This document shows, piece after piece, positions 1-5,593 of a DNA stretch of 8,249 nucleotides. The notes beneath the pieces are model-generated. The model was not told the DNA's origin. It searched no databases and saw nothing but the letters and a program-made list of their open reading frames with translations. Origin of the DNA: Actinomycetota bacterium (GTDB lineage: Bacteria > Actinomycetota > Actinomycetes > S36-B12); NCBI GenBank assembly GCA_010029945.1, contig RGQW01000072.1, positions 1-8,249 on the forward strand. Reading direction: 5' to 3'. How positions within the stretch are numbered: position 1 is the first letter of the stretch; every line of letters begins with the position of its first letter. Position numbers and translations under genes: made by a program.

Positions 1-28
1 GTCCAGGTGAGACAACAGTGAATCGGAA

Positions 29-328
29 CTACTTCTCCACGATCGCGAGGACGTCGCGCGCAGAGAGAATCAAGTAATCCTCGTTGTTGTACTTCACCTC
101 GGTGCCGCCGTACTTGCTGTAAATAACGACGTCACCAACGCTGATGTCGAGTGGGACTCGCTTGTCCCCATCCTCGTCAAAGCGGCCCGGGCCCACGGCT
201 AGGACCTTGCCCTCTTGGGGCTTTTCCTTGGCGGTATCGGGAATGACAAGACCCGAGGCAGTTGTCTGCTCGGCGTCGAGGGTCTGGACCAGAATCCGGT
301 CCTCAAGTGGCTTGATGGAAACCGACAC
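29..328 (-). CDS. groES: GroES co-chaperonin (Cpn10)
   Basis: The product is 99 aa, the usual length, and caps the GroEL folding chamber in the cytoplasm as a heptameric ring. It shows the Cpn10 start (SIKPLEDRILV), the mobile loop that contacts GroEL at about residues 17-34 with SGLVIP at 25-30, the GDVVIYSKYGGTEV segment at about 65-78, and the typical ending LSARDVLAIVEK. The start is GTG at 328, chosen because a GGAGG lies 8 bases upstream (337-341) and because MSVSIKPLEDR matches actinobacterial GroES. An upstream ATG at 336 is in another frame. The stop is TAG. The 28 bases left of the stop contain no start codon with a ribosome site, so a downstream groEL, normal in this family, would begin outside the window. 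The gene sits behind a CIRCE operator and should be repressed by HrcA and induced by heat. Confidence 0.97.
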   Translation of the reverse strand: MSVSIKPLEDRILVQTLDAEQTTASGLVIPDTAKEKPQEGKVLAVGPGRFDEDGDKRVPLDISVGDVVIYSKYGGTEVKYNNEDYLILSARDVLAIVEK

Positions 329-336
329 AGTTGCAT

Positions 337-341
337 CCTCC
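337..341 (-). promoter_or_regulatory. groES ribosome binding site
   Basis: On the minus strand this reads GGAGG, 8 bases before the GTG at 328. It decides the start. The ATG directly after it (334-336) would have no spacing and opens a non-GroES frame. Confidence 0.8.
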
Positions 342-355
342 GGATGAGTCGGCGG

Positions 356-371
356 CCGCCCTTGCGGGCGG
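356..371 (-). other. GC-rich hairpin with GCAA tetraloop in groES leader
   Basis: The minus strand reads CCGCCC-GCAA-GGGCGG, a perfect 6-bp all-GC stem closed by a GNRA-type tetraloop. It lies in the predicted untranslated leader of groES, 14 bases upstream of the GGAGG. A 5' stem near the start of a chaperonin mRNA could protect it from degradation, but this role is inferred. It has no T tract and should not be a terminator. Confidence 0.45.
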
Positions 372-404
372 TAACGGCTAGGACAGTTGGCAGTCTCACG
401 GGGA

Positions 405-413
405 GAGTGCCAG
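405..413. promoter_or_regulatory. Extra CIRCE-like half-site at predicted groES start of transcription
   Basis: GAGTGCCAG on the plus strand matches 8 of 9 bases of the right arm of the nearby CIRCE (GAGTGCCAA at 451-459). It covers the predicted transcription start of groES (about 412). It has no partner at the canonical 9-base spacing, and the nearest inverted arm starts 19 bases away. It may be an auxiliary HrcA contact or chance. Confidence 0.35.
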
Positions 414-418
414 GTCGA

Positions 419-447
419 AGATTACGCGTGAGTTAGCACTCTGTCAA
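419..447 (-). promoter_or_regulatory. Sigma-A-type promoter of groES
   Basis: The minus strand has a perfect -35 box TTGACA at 442-447, then exactly 17 bases, then TAATCT at 419-424, which fits the loose actinobacterial -10 pattern TAnnnT. The start of transcription would be near 412, giving a leader of about 84 bases. The -35 box lies within the spacer of the CIRCE element, so bound HrcA would block RNA polymerase directly. Box assignment is by eye. Confidence 0.65.
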
Positions 448-459
448 TTCGAGTGCCAA
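433..459. promoter_or_regulatory. CIRCE operator (HrcA binding site)
   Basis: TTAGCACTC (433-441), 9 bases, then GAGTGCCAA (451-459). The consensus is TTAGCACTC-N9-GAGTGCTAA, so 17 of 18 arm bases match and the spacing is exact. CIRCE is the operator of the heat-shock repressor HrcA, whose folding depends on GroEL. It overlaps the groES promoter and ends 25 bases before the GTG of the divergent methyltransferase. No hrcA gene is in the window. Confidence 0.93.
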
Positions 460-473
460 ACGCGTCGGCTGTC

Positions 474-477
474 AGGA
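474..477 (+). promoter_or_regulatory. Ribosome binding site of the methyltransferase
   Basis: AGGA, 7 bases before the GTG at 485. It supports that start. With CIRCE ending at 459, the space left for a separate promoter is very small. Confidence 0.5.
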
Positions 478-484
478 TCGCCCC

Positions 485-1765
485 GTGGAGGATGACCAGG
501 TTGTCTCGGGACTGGTCCACTTGGCCCGCACGCCCCTGCCTGAGCGTCGCGCCCTCCTCACATCGGCTCTGTCCCTGCCCACGCTGGACCCGCTCGCCGC
601 CGTGAGCACCCTTCGCAGCAAGTACCCCGATCTCGACCCCAGCGTGTGCTCGGCCCTGGTCACCCAGCAGCAGCTGCTCCTCGCTGGAGCGGACAGGGGT
701 CTTATCGACGCGACCGGCCTGTGGATGACCACGCCCGTCGGCCTCGAGCAAGCCAGCCGGCCACAGGTTGCTTTCCGTCGGGCGAGCCTGCTGGCAGCGG
801 CCGGTGTTCGCAGCGTGGTCGATGCGACCGCTGGAATCGGCATGGACTCCCATGCCTTCGCTCGTTGTGGCATGGACGTGATCGCTGTTGAGAAGGATCC
901 GGTGACCTCAGAAGTCTGCGCCGCAAATCTGACCGCCACCCTGTCGGAAGTCGACGCTCCTGCCAGCGTCATCAATGCCGACGCCACTGAACCAGATCTC
1001 CTCGGGTCTCTCGCCCAGCAATTGCCCGCTCCCGTTGCCATTTTTGTCGACCCCTCACGACGGGGAAGCACCCGACCTATCGACGGGTCCCGCGCTCGCC
1101 CTGAACGGGACCCAGAACGGTGGTCTCCCCCGTGGTCCTTCGTTGATTCGCTTCGCTCGCACTTCGACTTCGTTGCGGCGAAAGCCCCTGGCTCTTTCGT
1201 CCCTTCCGCGGCGTGGGCGTGCGAGTGGCTCGGCGTGAGAGACCACATTGTCGAATGCTCTGTGTATTCCGCGGCGCCGCCGGCCTTTCTCGCCACTCAT
1301 CAGGCAACGCTTCTCTCCGACGACCCCGACTCAGAGATCACCTACTCCGCTGACAGGCCGCACGCGCCATCACATCCTTCATCAGATCCGTCATCTGCGC
1401 AGCCACCGCCAGCGGGTCCGCTCGAGGACTACCTGGGAGAGCCCCACCCGGTTTTCCGTTACTCCCTGGCAGCACTGTGTGGCACCACCGCCCATGTGGT
1501 CCACCCGGACAGTCATTGGATTACCAGTGCTCAACCGACGATCGAAGGAGTCCGCTGGTACCGACTGCTCGAGTCGGTACCGGTCACACAGCTCGCGAAC
1601 GCCGCGCACGATCACGGCATCGATGCGGTCGCCATCAAGTGTCGAGAGTCACGCCGTTCGCTCTCGGAGTTGCGCGAGAGCATCGGACTACCCGACGGCA
1701 ACCGGTACGCCGTCGTTGTAGCCGGCGGACTCAACGACGCCCTTCTCGTTGAGCGAGTTCACTAA
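485..1765 (+). CDS. Class I SAM-dependent methyltransferase with C-terminal THUMP-like domain
   Basis: The product is 426 aa. An N-terminal helical region (about 1-105, ending LWMTTPVGLEQASRPQVAFRRA) precedes a Rossmann methyltransferase fold with SAM motif I DATAGIGMDSHAFA at 113-126, an acidic motif II end (VEKD, 135-138) and motif IV FVDPSRRG at 187-194. The last about 70 residues (356-425) resemble the THUMP-like domain found at the end of this actinobacterial family, which suggests an RNA substrate; the actual substrate is unknown. A Ser/Pro-rich low-complexity stretch at about 290-312 looks like a flexible linker or loop. The start is GTG with AGGA 7 bases upstream. The gene diverges from groES across CIRCE and converges on tsaD. 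It carries a perfect 10-bp inverted repeat near its 3' end. The family call is firm and the function is not. Confidence 0.88.
   Translation: MEDDQVVSGLVHLARTPLPERRALLTSALSLPTLDPLAAVSTLRSKYPDLDPSVCSALVTQQQLLLAGADRGLIDATGLWMTTPVGLEQASRPQVAFRRASLLAAAGVRSVVDATAGIGMDSHAFARCGMDVIAVEKDPVTSEVCAANLTATLSEVDAPASVINADATEPDLLGSLAQQLPAPVAIFVDPSRRGSTRPIDGSRARPERDPERWSPPWSFVDSLRSHFDFVAAKAPGSFVPSAAWACEWLGVRDHIVECSVYSAAPPAFLATHQATLLSDDPDSEITYSADRPHAPSHPSSDPSSAQPPPAGPLEDYLGEPHPVFRYSLAALCGTTAHVVHPDSHWITSAQPTIEGVRWYRLLESVPVTQLANAAHDHGIDAVAIKCRESRRSLSELRESIGLPDGNRYAVVVAGGLNDALLVERVH
1557..1581. repeat. Perfect 10-bp inverted repeat inside the methyltransferase gene
   Basis: GGTACCGACT (1557-1566), a 5-base loop GCTCG, then AGTCGGTACC (1572-1581). 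It encodes WYRLLESVP, so the codons are constrained, yet all 10 pairs match. The mRNA would form a strong hairpin. There is no T tract after it, so an ordinary intrinsic terminator is unlikely. Confidence 0.6.
1730..1753. terminator. Candidate bidirectional stem at the convergent gene ends
   Basis: CTCAACGA (1730-1737), an 8-base loop, then TCGTTGAG (1746-1753). The stem is perfect at 8 bp. It lies in the last codons of the methyltransferase and 27 bases past the tsaD stop. Neither strand has a T tract after it, and the 14-base gap between the genes (1766-1779) has no hairpin. It is the only terminator candidate for either transcript and is weak. Confidence 0.25.
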
Positions 1766-1779
1766 CGGACTCGACCGCA

Positions 1780-2820
1780 TTATCCGAAGGCAACGGACGT
1801 GACGGGCATGTGAGATGTCGCCGGAAAGCCCTGCGACGAAGCGGGCACCCCCTGCCGAATCAACCTAGCGCCTAGCGCGGCAACCATGGCTCCGTTGTCC
1901 GTACATAGGGACGGGCTCGGCACGCGAAGTTCAAAGCCTGCCTTCTGGGCCCGATGCTCCATCAGGGCTCGCAATCGCGAATTCGCCGCGACCCCACCTC
2001 CGAGGACGATGTGATCGACACCGCGGGCCCGACATGCCTCGACCGTCTTCCTCGTCAGCACATCGGCAACAGCCTCCTGGAAGCTGGCCGCTACGTCGTT
2101 GACGTGTCGAGCACGCCCCTGGTCTCCGAGGCTCGTGCACAGGCGTGCCACCGCCGTCTTCAACCCGGAGAAGGAGAAATCGAAGGGGTGTTCGGGATCG
2201 TGCATCAATGCTCGCGGAAGTTCGTACGCCTGGGCATCGCCTTGGCTGGCGGCTCTATCGATGTGAGGGCCGCCCGGGAATGGCAGACCGAGAAGACGTG
2301 CCACTTTGTCGAATGCTTCGCCCGCGGCATCGTCGAGTGTTTGCCCCAACGGCTGAATGTCGTCACCTTCCATCAGGACGAGCGACGAATGACCTCCGGA
2401 GACCAACAGCGCAATGACCGGATCCGGCAACTCCCCGTGCTCCATCTCATCCACGGCAATGTGGGCCGCGAGATGATTCACCCCGTAGAGATCAACGCCG
2501 ATGCCAGCGGCTAGGCCTTTGGCGGCTGCGACTCCGACCAAGAGGGCCCCCACGAGTCCCGGTCCCGCCGTGACCGCGACTGCATCGACATCCGTTACCC
2601 GGATTCCGGCCTCCGCAAGGGCGGCGTCCAACGCGGGCCCCCATGCATCCACGTGCGCCCGACTTGCCACCTCCGGAACAACGCCACCGAAACGTGCCTG
2701 CTCGCTGATACTCGAAGCGATCACATTTGCGCACAGTTGGTCACCGATGACGATTCCTATTCCGGTCTCATCGCACGATGTTTCGACACCCAGGACCACC
2801 GGACCGCGGGGGGACGTCAT
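1780..2820 (-). CDS. tsaD: tRNA N6-threonylcarbamoyltransferase TsaD
   Basis: The product is 346 aa, normal for the family. TsaD moves the threonylcarbamoyl group from threonylcarbamoyl-AMP to A37 of ANN-decoding tRNAs, giving t6A. The ASKHA fold start GVETSCDETGIGIV is at about 11-24. The metal site is complete: H116 and H120 in NHLAAH, and D308 in CTDNGAMVA. Nucleotide-site motifs SGGHSSL (141-147) and GGGVAANSRLR (274-284) are present. The ATG at 2820 overlaps the rimI stop by 4 bases (ATGA), and GGAGGT at 2827-2832 gives the strongest ribosome site in the operon, 6 bases upstream. Its partners TsaB and TsaE are encoded just upstream. TsaC, which makes the intermediate, is not in the window. 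It is the last gene of the operon. Confidence 0.98.
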   Translation of the reverse strand: MTSPRGPVVLGVETSCDETGIGIVIGDQLCANVIASSISEQARFGGVVPEVASRAHVDAWGPALDAALAEAGIRVTDVDAVAVTAGPGLVGALLVGVAAAKGLAAGIGVDLYGVNHLAAHIAVDEMEHGELPDPVIALLVSGGHSSLVLMEGDDIQPLGQTLDDAAGEAFDKVARLLGLPFPGGPHIDRAASQGDAQAYELPRALMHDPEHPFDFSFSGLKTAVARLCTSLGDQGRARHVNDVAASFQEAVADVLTRKTVEACRARGVDHIVLGGGVAANSRLRALMEHRAQKAGFELRVPSPSLCTDNGAMVAALGARLIRQGVPASSQGFPATSHMPVTSVAFG

Positions 2821-3278
2821 GGCGACACCTCCAGGGGTCGTAGTCGCATGATGACGGCGTCCCCACCGTCGGGGTAGTAGCGCGATCGAGTGGCGATGGC
2901 GTGAAACCCGAGCCCTTCGTACATGCCGATCGCACCCTCATTGGTGGATCGGACCTCCAACATCATCGAGGTGGCGTCCCGACGCTTGGCAACCTGCACG
3001 CATGCGTCGAGCAGTTCGCGGCCGATCCTTCGCCCCCGTCGATCTGGTCGAACGGCAACTGTCTGTAGGTCGCTGTCGGGCGCCAGCACAAAAACTCCTG
3101 CGTAGCCGACCACCGCGTGATCCTCATCGACCGCAACGAGGTACTCGCGGGTGGCGCCGGCCAGTTCCCGCCAAAATTGTTCGATGCTCCACGAGTCATC
3201 GGGGAAACATTCAACTTCGATGTCATGCACCTGCGGGATGTCCCACCATCGCATCGCCCGAATCCGCTCACCCGTCAT
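2817..3278 (-). CDS. rimI: GNAT N-acetyltransferase of the RimI type
   Basis: The product is 153 aa, close to E. coli RimI, which acetylates the N-terminus of ribosomal protein S18; actinobacterial RimI may act on other proteins. Beta-4 and motif A are TVAVRPDRRGRRIGRELL (about 73-90), followed by LEVRSTNEGAIGMYEGLGF (107-125) with the expected E108, N113 and Y120, and RYYPDGGDAVIMRL at the end. The usual acetyl-CoA loop is (Q/R)xxGx(G/A). Here it reads RGRRIG, with Arg in place of the central Gly. The frame is open to 3407, but I chose ATG 3278 because it overlaps the tsaB stop as ATGA and aligns with family N-termini; the extra 43 residues would lie inside tsaB. Location between tsaB and tsaD is common in actinobacteria. 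Confidence 0.93.
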   Translation of the reverse strand: MTGERIRAMRWWDIPQVHDIEVECFPDDSWSIEQFWRELAGATREYLVAVDEDHAVVGYAGVFVLAPDSDLQTVAVRPDRRGRRIGRELLDACVQVAKRRDATSMMLEVRSTNEGAIGMYEGLGFHAIATRSRYYPDGGDAVIMRLRPLEVSP

Positions 3279-4012
3279 GACGACCCACCCGGCGATAGGC
3301 GGGGTGACAGCGTGATGTCCGGTGCCCGCAAATACAGCGGTCGTGGGGCCAGGAGCGCTCCTGCGGGCACACCCACCGCCGAGCCGTCCGATCCGTGCGG
3401 ACCCCACTCCTGGGGCACTGGGACGGGTCCGTCACCTGCGGCCAGGAGCAACGCTGCGCGGTAAGCCATCCGAGCGGGGTCCGGCTTCATGCCGTCGATG
3501 GTGGGGACGGTGAAGTTCGCATCGTCGCGACGCGTGACCTGCGGCCCTTCCACCCGATTTCCCTTCCCGTCGTAGCGCGCCCAATAGATCTCCTGGCGCT
3601 TCGCATCTGCCATGACGACGAATTCACGATCCGGATCCGAATCGCCGGCGTGACCTGTGTCGCGGTCGTCACCCTTCGACCCACCGGGCACGGACAATCC
3701 AGCGATCTCCCAGGCGATGGCATCGAGCGAACACATGCCGACGACCGGCACCGACCACGCGCGCGCCAGACCAACGCCAAACGCGACGCCGACCCGAAGG
3801 CCCGAGTAGGGGCCGGGGCCTACACCGACACACACTGCCTGGGGCGCCTCTCCCGATGCTGCCGACAAGGCTCGTGCGAAGACCTCGTCGATCACCTCTG
3901 CATGCCTCCGCGCTCCCTCGACGGCGACCACAGGTCCAAGGCCGTGCGGGTCTGCGAAACCAACGGACGTTGCAGGCCCTGATGTGTCGATCGCGCACAC
4001 TCGCATGGTCAC
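3275..4012 (-). CDS. tsaB: t6A synthesis protein TsaB (TsaD partner, YeaZ type)
   Basis: The product is 245 aa. TsaB is the catalytically silent ASKHA-fold partner that binds TsaD and is required with TsaE for t6A formation. It shows the start VCAIDTSGPATSVGFA (5-20), GVGPGPYSGLRVGVAFG (63-79), the diagnostic DAKRQEIYWARYD (136-148) and the C-terminal PRPLYLRAPDI (223-233). It is somewhat longer than E. coli TsaB. A charged, Gly/Asp-rich insert at about 107-128 looks like a disordered loop. The start is GTG at 4012, overlapping the tsaE stop as GTGA; ATG at 4006, two codons on, is an equally possible start because neither has a strong ribosome site. The stop overlaps rimI by 4 bases. Confidence 0.95.
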   Translation of the reverse strand: MTMRVCAIDTSGPATSVGFADPHGLGPVVAVEGARRHAEVIDEVFARALSAASGEAPQAVCVGVGPGPYSGLRVGVAFGVGLARAWSVPVVGMCSLDAIAWEIAGLSVPGGSKGDDRDTGHAGDSDPDREFVVMADAKRQEIYWARYDGKGNRVEGPQVTRRDDANFTVPTIDGMKPDPARMAYRAALLLAAGDGPVPVPQEWGPHGSDGSAVGVPAGALLAPRPLYLRAPDITLSPRLSPGGSS

Positions 4013-4494
4013 GTCACCGCCGCGCGTATCGCGTCAAATAGGCGACGCTGGGAAACATCCGGCGCCCAGATCCGCACTGCGCGTGCATCATCGGTTTCCG
4101 TCAACCTGACGTGTACCCGATCCAACGGAAGGGCATCTTCGATTCGCTCGCCCCATTCGATCACTACAACGGAGTTCTCGATGTCGACATCCAGGTCATC
4201 CCATTCACCGAGAGACGTCAACCGGTAGGCATCGACGTGCGTGAGAGGAACCAACCCTTCTTCTCGACCCAACTCCCGCGCCAGGACGAATGTCGGACTT
4301 GTCACGGCGTCACCAATACCCATGCCTCGCGCAAGGCCTTGCGTGAACGTCGTCTTTCCAGCACCGAGGTCGCCTTCTAGCACGACGATGTCGCCCGGTC
4401 GAAGAACCTGCCCGAACGCTTCACCGATGGCACGGGTGACGTCGGGAGAAGGGCTATCTAGCAACACATCGCGTCCATCGACCGATGCCGTCAT
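4009..4494 (-). CDS. tsaE: t6A synthesis ATPase TsaE (YjeE type)
   Basis: The product is 161 aa, typical length. TsaE is a P-loop ATPase that binds the TsaB-TsaD complex and is needed for multiple turnover of t6A synthesis. It carries the Walker A GDLGAGKTT (41-49), the switch-like SPTF (66-69), HVDAYRL (86-92) and the late strand VVVIEWGERIE (109-119) with the conserved Trp. ATG at 4494 overlaps the hydrolase stop as ATGA, and AAGGGG lies 5 bases upstream. Its own stop overlaps tsaB. The reading frame and motifs are intact, and the identification is secure. Confidence 0.97.
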   Translation of the reverse strand: MTASVDGRDVLLDSPSPDVTRAIGEAFGQVLRPGDIVVLEGDLGAGKTTFTQGLARGMGIGDAVTSPTFVLARELGREEGLVPLTHVDAYRLTSLGEWDDLDVDIENSVVVIEWGERIEDALPLDRVHVRLTETDDARAVRIWAPDVSQRRLFDAIRAAVT

Positions 4495-5564
4495 GCGACC
4501 CCTTGCCTGCTCACCAGGTCTCGACGTACTCGCGCGATCAAGCCGTCGAGAAGTTCGTTCACTTCCACCGGTCGCTCAAGCATCACCATGTGGCCGCTCT
4601 CTCCCAGAACTGCGAACTCGGCTCCCGGTACTGCTTCGACGATTTCCTCGCTCAGTTCCGGTGGCGTCAGGCGATCAGCCGACCCGACGATCACCAACAA
4701 CTCGGCCTTCTGAAAGACCGGCAACGCATCGTGCTTGTCGTGCACGTGCAAAGCGGGAAGGAAATCCGCGACGACTTCCAGCGAGGTATTGGCCAGCATC
4801 TGAGCCACGAATCGGCCAGCGTGATCGGACGTCGGCGAACCGAAGGAATACAGCCGCGTGATGAGTAGCCCTAGGTCGCTATCCGACCAACCGTCGACCC
4901 AGTGCTCTCGCTCAGCCAGGAACTGCGCAATGGGTGGTGCCCACGACTGCACGATCTTGCCCAACGGACCGGGGAGTCCGAGCGAGTTCGCTTGCACGTT
5001 TCCCGCCGTCGTGGCGACCAGCGCAACGCCACGAATGCGAGAGCCAAAGGCCTCCGGATTCTGATCGGCATACGCCATGACCGACATTCCCCCCATGGAA
5101 TGGCCGACGAGAACGATCGGGCCGCTGGGTGCGATTGCGTCGATAACCGCTGCCAGATCGCGACCCAGCTGATCAATGTGGTGGGAGGCATCCGAGGCCT
5201 TCTGCGAACGTCCGTGACTGCGCTGGTCATAAAAGACAAGCCGGGCTGAGCCCCGAAGATGTTCGCGCTGGTAATGCCACGAGTCATGGGTCAGGGCGTA
5301 CCCGTGGCAGAAAATGATGGTGACGTCACCTCTGTCCAGGTCCTCGGGCTCGTCTACTTCCACGTGAAGAGCGGTACCGTCCGGGGTCAAGATCTCGCGC
5401 ACCTCACCGCGCAGCGCACCCAGTTGCGGCTCGTCATCCGCCGAGAGGGCCGATCTGCGCACCAAGGCCCGCTCTGCGAGCACACCGACCGCGGCGCCAG
5501 CAGCCACGACCCCGAACGCAGCAGCGCCGCGACCGGCAACGCGTACAGCAGATGACAGATCCAT
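4491..5564 (-). CDS. Alpha/beta hydrolase, N-terminally anchored, substrate unknown
   Basis: The product is 357 aa. An Ala/Gly-rich hydrophobic stretch at about 12-31 followed by basic residues looks like a single membrane anchor or uncleaved signal, though its polarity is uncertain. The hydrolase fold follows: oxyanion strand IIFCHGYALTHDSW (83-96), DQRSHGRS (113-120), nucleophile elbow GHSMGG (154-159, Ser156), acid D297 in GSADRLTPPE, and His325 in GESGHMVMLERP. The triad is complete. The open frame runs to 5678, but the extension overlaps the alr end and looks non-coding, so I chose ATG 5564. The gap of 29 bases after alr breaks the chain of overlaps, and the ribosome site is weak. A hydrolase at this place between alr and tsaE is frequent in actinobacteria; I know no established function. 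Confidence 0.9.
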   Translation of the reverse strand: MDLSSAVRVAGRGAAAFGVVAAGAAVGVLAERALVRRSALSADDEPQLGALRGEVREILTPDGTALHVEVDEPEDLDRGDVTIIFCHGYALTHDSWHYQREHLRGSARLVFYDQRSHGRSQKASDASHHIDQLGRDLAAVIDAIAPSGPIVLVGHSMGGMSVMAYADQNPEAFGSRIRGVALVATTAGNVQANSLGLPGPLGKIVQSWAPPIAQFLAEREHWVDGWSDSDLGLLITRLYSFGSPTSDHAGRFVAQMLANTSLEVVADFLPALHVHDKHDALPVFQKAELLVIVGSADRLTPPELSEEIVEAVPGAEFAVLGESGHMVMLERPVEVNELLDGLIARVRRDLVSRQGVA

Positions 5565-5593
5565 CGGTCCTATTGTGCTCCACCGAACATTGC

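Noticed and set aside
1..28. Possible groEL start left of groES.
   Set aside because: No start codon with a ribosome site is visible in these bases. groEL is expected outside the window but cannot be claimed.
472..1296. Long antisense open frame (274 codons) opposite the methyltransferase.
   Set aside because: It is Arg/Ser/Ala-rich without recognisable motifs and lies opposite a gene with clear SAM-binding motifs. It is a typical shadow frame in high-GC DNA.
3279..3407. 43-residue N-terminal extension of RimI in frame.
   Set aside because: It lies inside tsaB, does not resemble RimI N-termini, and ATG 3278 forms the usual ATGA overlap.
4241..4861. Plus-strand open frame of 206 codons across the tsaE/hydrolase junction.
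   Set aside because: Composition is Arg/Pro/Ser-rich, there is no ribosome site or motif, and it opposes two well supported genes.
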